Part shown: piece by piece, positions 24,703-31,419 of the stretch
Layout: every line of letters starts with the position of its first letter
How positions within the stretch are numbered: position 1 is the first letter of the stretch
Notes under the pieces: generated by a model
Seen by the model: the letters and a program-made list of their open reading frames with translations, nothing else
Told to the model about the DNA's origin: nothing
The model's database searches: none
Source of the DNA: a virus
Virus record (IMG/VR): IMGVR_UViG_3300037189_015081
Location: 1-64,000 of that record
Strand: one strand, 5' to 3'
DNA length: 64,000 nt
Translations under genes and position numbers: made by a program

Positions 24703-27339
24703 ATGACAACTACTTGGGAATCAGCGGAAGGCCGTCTCCAAAATGGCGCAGTCTGGTACGCGAATAAGGGGTGGAAGGTCCTTCCGTGCTACGGCATCAT
24801 CGGTGGGCGTTGCACGTGCAATGGCACCCACCCGGAGCCAAAGGACGTCGGTAAACACCCGGCCATTCCTGAATGGAACAACCGTGCCAGCTCCGATCCA
24901 GACACTGTTCGGCAGTGGTGGGACGGCTCGGCTGAAAACAATATCGGTGTGTTCTGTCAACCATCTGGATTTTTTGTAATCGACATTGACCCTCGCTCGG
25001 ATGGTACAACGTCCTTTGACAAGTTCGAGCAACTTGTTGAAGGCGCGCTACCTCCGACGGTCGAAGCAATAACTGGAACCTACTCATATAAGGGTGGCCA
25101 GGTGCGTGGACGACACTTGTTCTATAAGTGTGATCCGTCAGAGCAGCTCGTTGGAAACCTAAAGTCCGCGGGTCTTCCAGGTATCGACATCAAGCACAAC
25201 GGATACGTCCTCATCGCTCCGTCGCGCCACTTCTCCGGCGTGTGCTACGAATGGGCAGAGGGTAAGGCGCCATGGGAAATTGAAATGGCTGAGGCTCCAG
25301 AGGAGCTTCTGCAGGTGCTGCGTCGTCGTGCCCGTCGCCAGAACTCACTTGGTTCAACTGAGTGGGGCTGGACTGACGATCTTGAATATGGCGGCGAGCG
25401 CATTGACATCGACAAACTTCTCGATGAGGGTATCGATGAAGGCGAGCGCGCCATCAAGATCTACCAGATGACGTGCTCTCTGGCAAATAAGTTCCCGGTA
25501 AACACCGAGGCTGGCCGCCTCGCCGTCGAGACGATGATGATTCGCTTCAACGCGGAAAAGGTTCGACCGCCTCTCGATCTCGAGGGACCAGGCGGTCTTC
25601 TCATGCACGTACGCCGTGCCATTGACTACGTCGTCGAGAACCCTAAGACGGAACGCCTCTGGCCAGGTCTACAGGAATGGGCAAACCGTTCGCAGGAAGA
25701 GACCATGGCAAAGAATGTTGCCACGGCAAAACAGACTCAAAAGAACAAGCAGGACTCGCGGGCTGAAAAGGCTCCCGAGGAAATGAACATGTATAACCTG
25801 CCTGGAACAGTTGGCGGGGCGGTCAGCCGCGCCGTACACGACGGCGACAGCGTGTCATCAGCAGCAAACCTGTCCAACATCGACGTGCCAAAGGACCCGG
25901 ACGCCCTTACCGAGGGAGAAGGTGGAACGCCCGGCAAGCGCACGCTGTCCGACACCGGAAACGGGCGTCGTCTTGTCGACTCATTTGGAGACGCTATCCG
26001 CTACACGCCTGGACTTGGATGGTTTAACTGGGACGGCACGTACTGGAAGCCCGACATGGAAACCATCGAGATGCGTGAGCTTGCCAAGCGACTTGCGCCC
26101 ATCATTGCCAGCGAGGTCGTCAACTATGACGAGCCTGACAAGCAGGGCGAGGTTGTTAAGTGGGCGCAACAGGCAAAGTCCAATGCGCGCCTGTCCAGTG
26201 CGATTGAAAGCGCCAACTCTGATCCGCGTATCCAGGTCGAGGTAGACCGCTGGGACAGCGACGAGCATCTTCTAGGTGTTGCCAATGGCGTTATCGACCT
26301 GCGCACTGGCGAGCTGCTTCGTGGACGCCCTGACCTGCATATTACTCGTCGCGCACCTGTCGCATATACTCCCGGTCTCCGTAACACGCGCTGGGAACAG
26401 TTTGTGGACTACGCGACTGGCGGTGACAAGGAGCTGCAGGACTGGATCCAGCGCGCTGCTGGATACTCCTTGACAGGTCTACGTACCTATGACGTCATGT
26501 TTCTCGTCTATGGTCCACCCGGTTCTGGTAAGAACACCTTTGTCGAGGCGCTGGTCAAGGCGATGGGTACCCAGCAGTACGCGTGGCCGCTCGACTCCAG
26601 CATCCTCGCTCAGGGGGACGGTCAGTCGCACGGTTCCGATCTCTATCACTGGGCTGAGCTTCGCGGACGTCGTCTTGTCTGGGTTGATGAGTTGCCAGAC
26701 TCCGAGCGCATGAAGGAGAACTCGGTGAAGAAGCTCACTGGTTCATCTGAAATCTCCGCGCGTTCACCTGGTGAGAAGCCATTCACGTTCCAGTCCCGCG
26801 CCAAGTTGTGGATTACAACAAACCACCGCCCCATCATCAACGATGACGCCATGTGGCGACGTATTCGCCCTATCCCGTGGAGCAAGGTCCCTGAGAACCC
26901 TGACCCCGATCTCAAGGCGTACATCTTTGACCCTGACGGTGGTTTGCCTGCGGTTCTATCCTGGGCAGTCGAGGGCGCGATCAAGCTTCTTGGTTCGAGC
27001 GCGCGCGACGGTCTTGGCTGGTGCACCGCCGTGACCGAGGCAGCAGAGATCTACCGCAAGACGGAAGACCGTATTGGTATCTTCCTGTCCGAGGAGACCC
27101 GGCCTGCCGAGGGAGCAGTTCTTCCGTTTAAAGCTCTGTACTCTGTGTACCGCATGTGGTCTGAGGAGCGTGGAGAAAAGCCAATGACGCAGATTGCGTT
27201 CCAACGTAAGATGGCTGATCGTGGTCTTGAGATCACCGGTGTTGGCTCTCGTGCAGAGATCTCGAACTACCAAATTATTCCACGCGTTGTCACAAGCAGC
27301 GAGGTGGACTGGTCCCTAGCATCAAGGTTTGCGCGATGA
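24703..27339 (+). CDS. Bifunctional primase-polymerase / D5-like helicase
   Basis: 878 residues. Residues 1-210 are a prim-pol domain: G-W-K-V-L-P, a Cys-rich C-T-C loop, G-K-H-P, and F-V-I-D-I-D-P near residue 90 for the catalytic acids. Residues ~440-800 are the phage/plasmid primase-helicase: G-V-I-D-L-R-T-G, Walker A G-P-P-G-S-G-K-N from residue 604, W-V-D-E-L-P as motif B, and I-T-T-N-H-R-P as motif C. A linker around 340-420 is polar and charged. It should prime and unwind at the phage origin and work with the family A polymerase. It overlaps the next gene by four bases. Confidence 0.92.
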   Translation: MTTTWESAEGRLQNGAVWYANKGWKVLPCYGIIGGRCTCNGTHPEPKDVGKHPAIPEWNNRASSDPDTVRQWWDGSAENNIGVFCQPSGFFVIDIDPRSDGTTSFDKFEQLVEGALPPTVEAITGTYSYKGGQVRGRHLFYKCDPSEQLVGNLKSAGLPGIDIKHNGYVLIAPSRHFSGVCYEWAEGKAPWEIEMAEAPEELLQVLRRRARRQNSLGSTEWGWTDDLEYGGERIDIDKLLDEGIDEGERAIKIYQMTCSLANKFPVNTEAGRLAVETMMIRFNAEKVRPPLDLEGPGGLLMHVRRAIDYVVENPKTERLWPGLQEWANRSQEETMAKNVATAKQTQKNKQDSRAEKAPEEMNMYNLPGTVGGAVSRAVHDGDSVSSAANLSNIDVPKDPDALTEGEGGTPGKRTLSDTGNGRRLVDSFGDAIRYTPGLGWFNWDGTYWKPDMETIEMRELAKRLAPIIASEVVNYDEPDKQGEVVKWAQQAKSNARLSSAIESANSDPRIQVEVDRWDSDEHLLGVANGVIDLRTGELLRGRPDLHITRRAPVAYTPGLRNTRWEQFVDYATGGDKELQDWIQRAAGYSLTGLRTYDVMFLVYGPPGSGKNTFVEALVKAMGTQQYAWPLDSSILAQGDGQSHGSDLYHWAELRGRRLVWVDELPDSERMKENSVKKLTGSSEISARSPGEKPFTFQSRAKLWITTNHRPIINDDAMWRRIRPIPWSKVPENPDPDLKAYIFDPDGGLPAVLSWAVEGAIKLLGSSARDGLGWCTAVTEAAEIYRKTEDRIGIFLSEETRPAEGAVLPFKALYSVYRMWSEERGEKPMTQIAFQRKMADRGLEITGVGSRAEISNYQIIPRVVTSSEVDWSLASRFAR

Positions 27340-27701
27340 CATCAGAGTATGAACAGTATCACAGCTACATTCCGCACGGAGTGAACAAGATCTTTATCAG
27401 CGGTCCCATGACTGGAATTGATGAGTGGAATCATCCACTGTTCAATCTGATCGCCATGGAGCTGCGCGCCGCTGGTTACGCGGTGTGTAACCCGGCGGAG
27501 TTCTATGACGGAGACACAACGCGGACTCGTGCCGAGTACATGCGCAAGTCCTTTGAGGGTTTGCTTGAGTCTGAGATGGTGTTCCTGTTGCCTGGTTGGC
27601 AGGACAGCGAAGGTGCACTGGTTGAGGCCGCGGTCGGTGTTCAGCTCGGGCTCCAGGTAACCGAGCTTGTTCCTAGCGGAACGCTTGACGGTTTTCTGTA
27701 A
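27336..27701 (+). CDS. DUF4406 / nucleoside deoxyribosyltransferase-like protein
   Basis: 121 residues. F-I-S-G-P-M-T-G at 15-22, C-N-P-A-E and an E-x-x-M-x-F-L-L-P-G-W segment followed by S-E-G-A-L-V-E-A-A-V-G match DUF4406, a member of the nucleoside 2-deoxyribosyltransferase superfamily. The catalytic Glu is probably in E-G-A-L-V-E-A. It may remodel or salvage nucleosides, which would fit the nucleotide genes elsewhere. It converges with the recombinase gene one base away. Confidence 0.75.
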   Translation: MTSEYEQYHSYIPHGVNKIFISGPMTGIDEWNHPLFNLIAMELRAAGYAVCNPAEFYDGDTTRTRAEYMRKSFEGLLESEMVFLLPGWQDSEGALVEAAVGVQLGLQVTELVPSGTLDGFL

Positions 27702-27702
27702 A

Positions 27703-28362
27703 CTACATCAGCGCCTTGCGCACCGTGGACCCGTGCCACTTCTCTCCACCTAGCGCAGTTGGTACCCCGTCATCGTTGAGCTTTTGGGCGATGGCGTGGT
27801 ACGACAAACCCGCCTCGCGCATTAGCGACATTTCCGCCATTACCGCGAGTGGTATCTTGCTCTTTGGCCCGAGGTCGACTCCCCATACCTGTCCTCTGGC
27901 CCTACGTTCACTGTGGACGTCCTTTTGTCGCGCGGCAATGATAGCGCGTTCCATCTCAGCGAGCGCGCTCATGATGGTTACGACGAACCGACCTTGGTAA
28001 CTGGACGTGTCCAGGTTTAGATCGAGCATGACAAGGCGCCATTCCTTCTGGCTGGCCCTGTCGATTATTGACAAGAAGTCTTTCGTGGAGCGTGCGAGTC
28101 TGTCTACACGGGTAACAAACAGGGCGGACGCTGAACCTGCGTCTAGGCGCGCCAGGGCGTCCGTGAGTGCTGGTCTACCCTTGATCGATTTACCACTTCG
28201 ACCCTCCTCGCGAACAAGCTCGACATTAGTGTATCCAGCGTCCTCTGCGGCCTTGCGAAGTTCGCGCTCCTGGGCATCGAGTGAGATACCATCGGAGGCT
28301 TGAAGGGCTGTGGAGACGCGTGCGTAGAGCAGCGCCAGGTCGGTCTTGGGTGTTGCCGCCAT
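27703..28362 (-). CDS. Small serine recombinase (resolvase/invertase type)
   Basis: 219 residues from ATG 28362 with AAGGAT upstream (a TTG at 28410 has no such signal). Catalytic Ser17 lies in L-Y-A-R-V-S-T. Downstream are G-R-P-A-L-T-D-A-L, V-T-R-V-D-R-L-A-R-S (active-site arginines) and M-E-R-A-I-I-A-A-R. The C-terminus (A-I-A-Q-K-L-N-D-D-G-V-P-T-A-L-G-G) is the short helix-turn-helix of the resolvase/invertase group, not a large integrase. It could resolve genome multimers, invert a segment or integrate. No partner att site is proven. It is alone on the minus strand here. Confidence 0.88.
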   Translation of the reverse strand: MAATPKTDLALLYARVSTALQASDGISLDAQERELRKAAEDAGYTNVELVREEGRSGKSIKGRPALTDALARLDAGSASALFVTRVDRLARSTKDFLSIIDRASQKEWRLVMLDLNLDTSSYQGRFVVTIMSALAEMERAIIAARQKDVHSERRARGQVWGVDLGPKSKIPLAVMAEMSLMREAGLSYHAIAQKLNDDGVPTALGGEKWHGSTVRKALM

Positions 28363-28439
28363 CCTAGTGATCCTTGTCTCATATTCATCAAATTCCGCAC
28401 TAATGTACAACTTATTCCTTGGAAACTCAAGGAGCGCGC

Positions 28440-28460
28440 GTGTACACCTTTTCGGGAAAA
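28440..28460. repeat. Two small dyads upstream of the recombinase
   Basis: GTGTACAC (28440-28447) is a perfect palindrome and TTTTC-GG-GAAAA (28449-28460) is an inverted pair around a central GG. They lie 80-100 bases upstream of the recombinase start. Serine resolvases bind short inverted half-sites around a 2-bp centre, so this is a candidate site, not more. Confidence 0.3.
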
Positions 28461-28558
28461 CGTGTATGAATCTATCATATTCTGGTTACCTGACCAGGAG
28501 TCAAAAAGACCTCGAATGTTAGATTAGTTGTAGCGGTACTTTTTCGCAGACGAGGATG

Positions 28559-28564
28559 TATAAT
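28559..28564 (+). promoter_or_regulatory. Consensus -10 box TATAAT
   Basis: TATAAT in the intergenic region divergent from the recombinase, preceded by GAGGATG. No clear -35 at 17 bases. It could transcribe the small genes from 28.6 to 29.5 kb. Confidence 0.4.
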
Positions 28565-28589
28565 TGTGGTAGACAGCAAGAACCCGTGG

Positions 28590-28739
28590 ATGTGCAGCAC
28601 ATGTCGCAAGTACTACGCGGTTTCAAGTCTAGCCAGAGACTGTGAAGAAAGACACAAACATGACAACAAACGAGCAAGACAAACTTCGACACCCGAGCAG
28701 CCCTCGAGCGCTGACGATTCGCAACGCGGCGATAGCTGA
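28590..28739 (+). CDS. Possible small zinc-finger protein
   Basis: 49 residues from ATG 28590 (a GTG at 28566 in the same frame would overlap the -10 box). M-C-S-T-C-R-K-Y-Y then C-E-E-R-H-K-H gives a C-x2-C-x12-C-x3-H pattern typical of a treble-clef or zinc finger. The end overlaps the next gene by 80 bases in another frame, which lowers confidence. There is no strong ribosome binding site. Confidence 0.35.
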   Translation: MCSTCRKYYAVSSLARDCEERHKHDNKRARQTSTPEQPSSADDSQRGDS

Positions 28740-28866
28740 AGAGCGCAAGGAAATAGCTGAGTTTCTTCTTTCAGAACGTGGACGCGATGTCGTTCTTGAC
28801 ATCTGGAAAGACGACACGACCATTTTTGAGGCCATAGCTCGCGTCATTGCCGACGGAGCACGCTAG
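28660..28866 (+). CDS. Small hypothetical helical protein
   Basis: 68 residues from ATG 28660 (GTG at 28642 is possible). Charged and helical, with A-E-E-R-K-E-I-A-E-F-L-L-S-E-R-G-R-D. Its stop overlaps the GTG start of the next gene. No function recognised. Confidence 0.5.
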   Translation: MTTNEQDKLRHPSSPRALTIRNAAIAEERKEIAEFLLSERGRDVVLDIWKDDTTIFEAIARVIADGAR

Positions 28867-29222
28867 TGGGAAAGAACAAGCCGCTGTGGACTTGTTTCAT
28901 CTGTGGAGCAGTACAGGCGCACAGCGCAGATCAGTGCACCGCGCCGGAGCACGATCTAAAACTTGAAATAGCAAGACGCGACATGCGTATCGCCCAACTT
29001 GAAGGTGCACTCGCTGATCTTGTCACTGATGGCAGCAGCTCTAGTCAGAAGACAAGTGTTGACTCGTTTATTGACCACTACACTGATGCACTGCGCGACT
29101 TCATGAGCAGCAGCTACGACAACACAAAACTGCACCACCCCGAGGATCTATCAGCAGCGATGTCATCATTCACTGACGCGTGGTTCGCGATCTTCTCGAA
29201 CTCCTGGAGAACAGAAAAATGA
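28866..29222 (+). CDS. Hypothetical protein with N-terminal zinc motif
   Basis: 118 residues from GTG 28866. W-T-C-F-I-C-G-A at 8-15 and C-x-x-P-E-H shortly after could form a small zinc site. A helical region follows (A-R-R-D-M-R-I-A-Q-L-E-G-A-L-A-D-L). Stop overlaps the next ATG (ATGA). Confidence 0.58.
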   Translation: MGKNKPLWTCFICGAVQAHSADQCTAPEHDLKLEIARRDMRIAQLEGALADLVTDGSSSSQKTSVDSFIDHYTDALRDFMSSSYDNTKLHHPEDLSAAMSSFTDAWFAIFSNSWRTEK

Positions 29223-29455
29223 GCGTAGGTAACTACTACGTCGTGCGACGACACCCCGAAGGTGGATACTTTATTGCGCAGGGATCAGTGTCAGACGGTG
29301 ATGACCGCAACGGGGATAAGTTGTTTCTTGACCTCGAGGTAGAGGACAGCTACCCGCGCTACAAGAACCTGGCCGAGGCTCGATCAGAGGCGACGTCACT
29401 GTACGCAGAGCACGGATCGCACATTCACCCAGAATGTGAAGCTCCTCCTAAGTAG
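29219..29455 (+). CDS. Small hypothetical protein
   Basis: 78 residues from ATG 29219, coupled to the preceding stop. Begins with a beta-rich part (Y-Y-V-V-R-R-H-P-E-G-G-Y-F-I-A-Q-G) and ends with a helix (L-A-E-A-R-S-E-A). Resembles a small RNase H or KTSC-like strand pattern but no family is certain. It ends ten bases before the tRNA. Confidence 0.58.
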   Translation: MSVGNYYVVRRHPEGGYFIAQGSVSDGDDRNGDKLFLDLEVEDSYPRYKNLAEARSEATSLYAEHGSHIHPECEAPPK

Positions 29456-29464
29456 GAACAAAAC

Positions 29465-29539
29465 GCCTCGATAGCTCAGTGGTAGAGCAACGCACTTGTA
29501 ATGCGTAGGTCGTCAGTTCAATCCTGACTCGGGGCTCCA
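29465..29539 (+). tRNA. tRNA-Thr (anticodon TGT)
   Basis: Full cloverleaf: acceptor GCCTCGA (29465-29471) pairs with TCGGGGC (29529-29535) with one G-T pair. D-stem GCTC/GAGC, anticodon stem ACGCA/TGCGT with loop CTTGTAA (anticodon TGT), T-loop TTCAATC. CCA is encoded at 29537-29539. It reads ACA (threonine), a codon used often in the Thr-rich fibre genes of this phage. Confidence 0.95.
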
Positions 29540-29589
29540 AATACCGCGAAGCAGTTTCCAATTATGGAATAGCCAATGTTGGCAACTGA

Positions 29590-29697
29590 GCGCGAGGCAA
29601 GAAGCCTCATGGCGCGGAAAACAACTAGTCAGACGCGGTCTATAGTAGATACTCCCGGCTGGAAGTAGCGCGGTGTAAGCCCGCGGTGAACCAGCCG
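29590..29697 (+). ncRNA. Structured RNA upstream of the R2 gene
   Basis: Several stems follow one another: GAGGC/GCCTC with loop AAGAA (29594-29608) inside GCGC/GCGC; AGAC/GTCT (29631-29641); and a two-tier stem CGGCTGG (29656-29662) with CCAGCCG (29691-29697) enclosing CGCGG (29669-29673) with CCGCG (29681-29685). They are not explained by a gene. Between the tRNA and R2 (29540-29914) there is otherwise only a pair of micro-ORFs and another hairpin. It may be a leader or riboswitch-like control RNA for the ribonucleotide reductase gene, or a processed remnant. Confidence 0.45.
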
Positions 29698-29733
29698 ATA
29701 CTCGTCTTCAAACAAAGAAAAAAGAGGTGAAGC

Positions 29734-29763
29734 ATGCCTCCCAAGAGAAAAGGAAAGTGCTAA
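29734..29763 (+). CDS. Nine-residue micro-ORF (leader-peptide-like)
   Basis: ATG 29734 with a strong AAGAGGTG ribosome binding site encodes M-P-P-K-R-K-G-K-C. Its TAA overlaps the ATG of the next micro-ORF (TAATG). Basic composition and position ahead of a hairpin fit a leader peptide, but it could be chance. Confidence 0.4.
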   Translation: MPPKRKGKC

Positions 29764-29843
29764 TGAATGAACAGGACACCGTCGGCGGATACTCAATCCC
29801 GGTAGATCCAATGGATCTCCTCCAGTGTGACAGCTGCCAGTAA
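29763..29843 (+). CDS. 26-residue micro-ORF resembling a detached RNR R1 C-terminal tail
   Basis: Coupled to the previous micro-ORF. The peptide contains Y-S-I-P-V-D-P-M-D and ends L-Q-C-D-S-C-Q. Class I ribonucleotide reductase large subunits end in a flexible redox tail with a C-x-x-C pair, often C-x-S-C or preceded by an acidic D-P segment. The R2 gene follows 71 bases later, while no R1 gene is present in the window. It may be a tail peptide acting in trans, or the last codons left after loss or relocation of R1. It is too short for any similarity to be significant alone. Confidence 0.45.
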   Translation: MNEQDTVGGYSIPVDPMDLLQCDSCQ

Positions 29844-29860
29844 GCACTCCTAAACCAGCG

Positions 29861-29888
29861 AATGCCCCGGCTGAAAAGTCGGGGCATT
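29861..29888 (+). promoter_or_regulatory. 9-bp perfect hairpin before R2 gene
   Basis: AATGCCCCG (29861-29869) and CGGGGCATT (29880-29888) form a perfect stem with a 10-base loop. There is no T-run after it. Placed between a leader-like ORF and the R2 ribosome binding site (AGAAGGA), it looks like an attenuator or stability element. Confidence 0.5.
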
Positions 29889-29914
29889 GCCAACTAAAAA
29901 GAAGGAAAACAAAA

Positions 29915-30895
29915 ATGGGAATTCTCGGAACAGGTATTCAGGAAGGACTGCTCCTCAAGCCAGTCAAGTATCAGTGGGCAATGGACCTCTATGACCAGGC
30001 TGTGGCAAACACCTGGTTCCCCAACGAAATCCAGCTCGGTGAAGACATCGCCGACTTCAAGAAGATGACCGAGGAGGAGCAGCACGCGATCACCTTCCTC
30101 ATGAGCTTCTTCAACCCGTCGGAGTTGATCGTCAACAAGGCTCTGGCCTTCGGCGTGTACCCGTACCTTAACGCTCCCGAGGCGCACCTGTACCTGGCCA
30201 AGCAGATGTGGGAAGAAGCAAACCACTGCATGTCGTTCGAGTACGTTCTCGAGACCTTCCCCGTCGATCGGGACAAAATCTACAACCAGCACGTCTCCGT
30301 CCCCTCGATTAAGGCTAAGGAAGACTTCGAGGTCAAGTTCATCAAGCGCATGACCGAAGACACCATTGACATCAGCACCGTAGAGGGCAAGCAGGACTTT
30401 GTTCGCAACCTCGTGGCTTACTCGGTCATCATGGAGGGCATCTGGTTCTACTCGGGCTTCATGGTGGCCCTGAGCTTCCGTCAGCGCAACCTGCTGCGCA
30501 ACTTTGGTTCCTTGGTTGACTGGATTGTTCGCGACGAGTCGCTGCACCTCAAGTTCGGAATCAACCTCGTCGTGACCGTTCTCGAGGAAAACCCGGAGAT
30601 CGTCACCGAGGAATTTGCTGCCGAGATCAAGCAGATGATCCTCGACGCTGTCGAGATGGAAGTCGCGTACAACAACGACCAGTTCCCGAGTGGCATTCTC
30701 GGTCTCAACGCCGACTACGTGGGTCAGTACACCAAGTACCTGGCTGACCGTCGTCTCGAGGAGCTCGGCTTCGAGCCCGAGTACAAGGTGTCGAACCCCG
30801 CTAAGTGGATGGCTACCGCCAACGACACCCTGCAGCTGGTCAACTTCTTCGAAGCGACCAACACCAGCTACGAGTCGAACGCATCGGCGAAATAA
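29915..30895 (+). CDS. Ribonucleotide reductase small subunit (R2), radical-Tyr-less type
   Basis: 326 residues, ferritin-like. Metal ligands are Glu70 (S-E-L), Glu101 and His104 (E-A-N-H), Glu174 (M-E-G) and Glu208/His211 (D-E-S-L-H). Aligned with E. coli R2, Glu70 falls at Asp84 and Phe108 at the radical Tyr122, 31 and 7 residues from their usual partners, so the tyrosyl radical cannot form there. Glu plus Phe at those places is the signature of class Ic (Chlamydia, Mn/Fe) and related Mn-dependent R2 proteins. It gives the radical needed to make dNTPs from NDPs. The R1 partner is not in the window and may come from elsewhere in the phage or the host. Confidence 0.9.
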   Translation: MGILGTGIQEGLLLKPVKYQWAMDLYDQAVANTWFPNEIQLGEDIADFKKMTEEEQHAITFLMSFFNPSELIVNKALAFGVYPYLNAPEAHLYLAKQMWEEANHCMSFEYVLETFPVDRDKIYNQHVSVPSIKAKEDFEVKFIKRMTEDTIDISTVEGKQDFVRNLVAYSVIMEGIWFYSGFMVALSFRQRNLLRNFGSLVDWIVRDESLHLKFGINLVVTVLEENPEIVTEEFAAEIKQMILDAVEMEVAYNNDQFPSGILGLNADYVGQYTKYLADRRLEELGFEPEYKVSNPAKWMATANDTLQLVNFFEATNTSYESNASAK

Positions 30896-30913
30896 ACCTG
30901 TCGGGAAGGTAGA

Positions 30914-30937
30914 GCACTTCATAGATTAAAGAGGTGC
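30914..30937 (+). promoter_or_regulatory. 7-bp hairpin with 10-base loop
   Basis: GCACTTC (30914-30920) pairs with GAGGTGC (30931-30937, one T-G pair). The right arm contains an AGAGGTG ribosome-binding-site-like string for the micro-ORF at 30949, so pairing could hide it. Confidence 0.4.
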
Positions 30938-30948
30938 AACGCGGCGCC

Positions 30949-31071
30949 GTGAGAAATCCACGCCATGTTTACCTTAAATACGCGAAGCGCGGAGTAGCAG
31001 CCACGCCTGGTGGATGTTGTGGTAGAGGACAGGTTCATTTACATATAACTAAAATATGTATACAGGTCTAA
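30949..31071 (+). CDS. Cys-Cys micro-ORF downstream of R2
   Basis: 40 residues from GTG 30949. The sequence is basic and carries V-A-A-T-P-G-G-C-C-G-R-G-Q then H-L-H, a plausible metal-binding patch. The AAAGAGGTG string 13 bases upstream is far but usable. It lies alone in the gap between R2 and the next gene. No function is recognised. Confidence 0.42.
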   Translation: MRNPRHVYLKYAKRGVAATPGGCCGRGQVHLHITKICIQV

Positions 31072-31102
31072 AACTTACTTATCTTGCTTAGAAGGCACCA
31101 GC

Positions 31103-31411
31103 ATGAAGAACATTTTTAAGGGCGTGCTGCTGCGCTCTCTCGGTATCGCGTTGATGTCGTTCATCCCTGGAATGGGTATCGGAGCAGCCGCCGCAAACGG
31201 TAACTGGTTCGTGGGTGGAATCATCGCCACTGGAACAGCCTTTTCCACTGTAATTCTCTACCTTGGCGTCGTCCTGACTTGGTCTGGAACAATCACCGCT
31301 AAGGACATCGAGACGGCTTTTCGTTCAGCGGCAGCAAAATCCGCCGAGGGAAATGACGACGTCAAGGAAGCGCTGGAAGAGCACACGGCGACCAAGCCTA
31401 AAACAAAGTAG
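31103..31411 (+). CDS. Membrane protein, two TM segments
   Basis: 102 residues. Two hydrophobic stretches (G-I-A-L-M-S-F-I-P-G-M-G-I-G-A-A-A and G-G-I-I-A-T-G-T-A-F-S-T-V-I-L-Y-L-G-V-V-L) are followed by a charged tail ending in K-P-K-T-K. Size and layout are holin-like, but it is far from the endolysin at 52 kb, so this is only a possibility. AGAAGG precedes the ATG. Confidence 0.62.
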   Translation: MKNIFKGVLLRSLGIALMSFIPGMGIGAAAANGNWFVGGIIATGTAFSTVILYLGVVLTWSGTITAKDIETAFRSAAAKSAEGNDDVKEALEEHTATKPKTK

Positions 31412-31419
31412 GTGGCGCG

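Noticed and set aside
27703-28362. Large serine integrase of a temperate phage
   Set aside because: The protein is too short and lacks the large zinc and coiled-coil C-terminal domains; no attP or immunity repressor could be supported.
29540-29733. Group I intron interrupting an R1 gene
   Set aside because: Stems are present but the conserved P-Q-R-S core and a matching 5' exon are not seen.
29894-30922. Long minus-strand open frame (about 340 codons) over the R2 gene
   Set aside because: It is the antisense shadow of a strongly conserved R2 sequence, has a biased Val/Leu/Asp composition and no ribosome binding site.
30896-30960. Second tRNA downstream of R2 (GGTAGAGC-like D-arm)
   Set aside because: The hairpin has a 10-base loop instead of a 7-base anticodon loop, and there is no T-arm or acceptor pairing.
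31103-31411. Stand-alone holin at 31 kb
   Set aside because: Two membrane segments fit, but distance from the endolysin and the holin-like tail of the endolysin itself make it uncertain; described only as a membrane protein.
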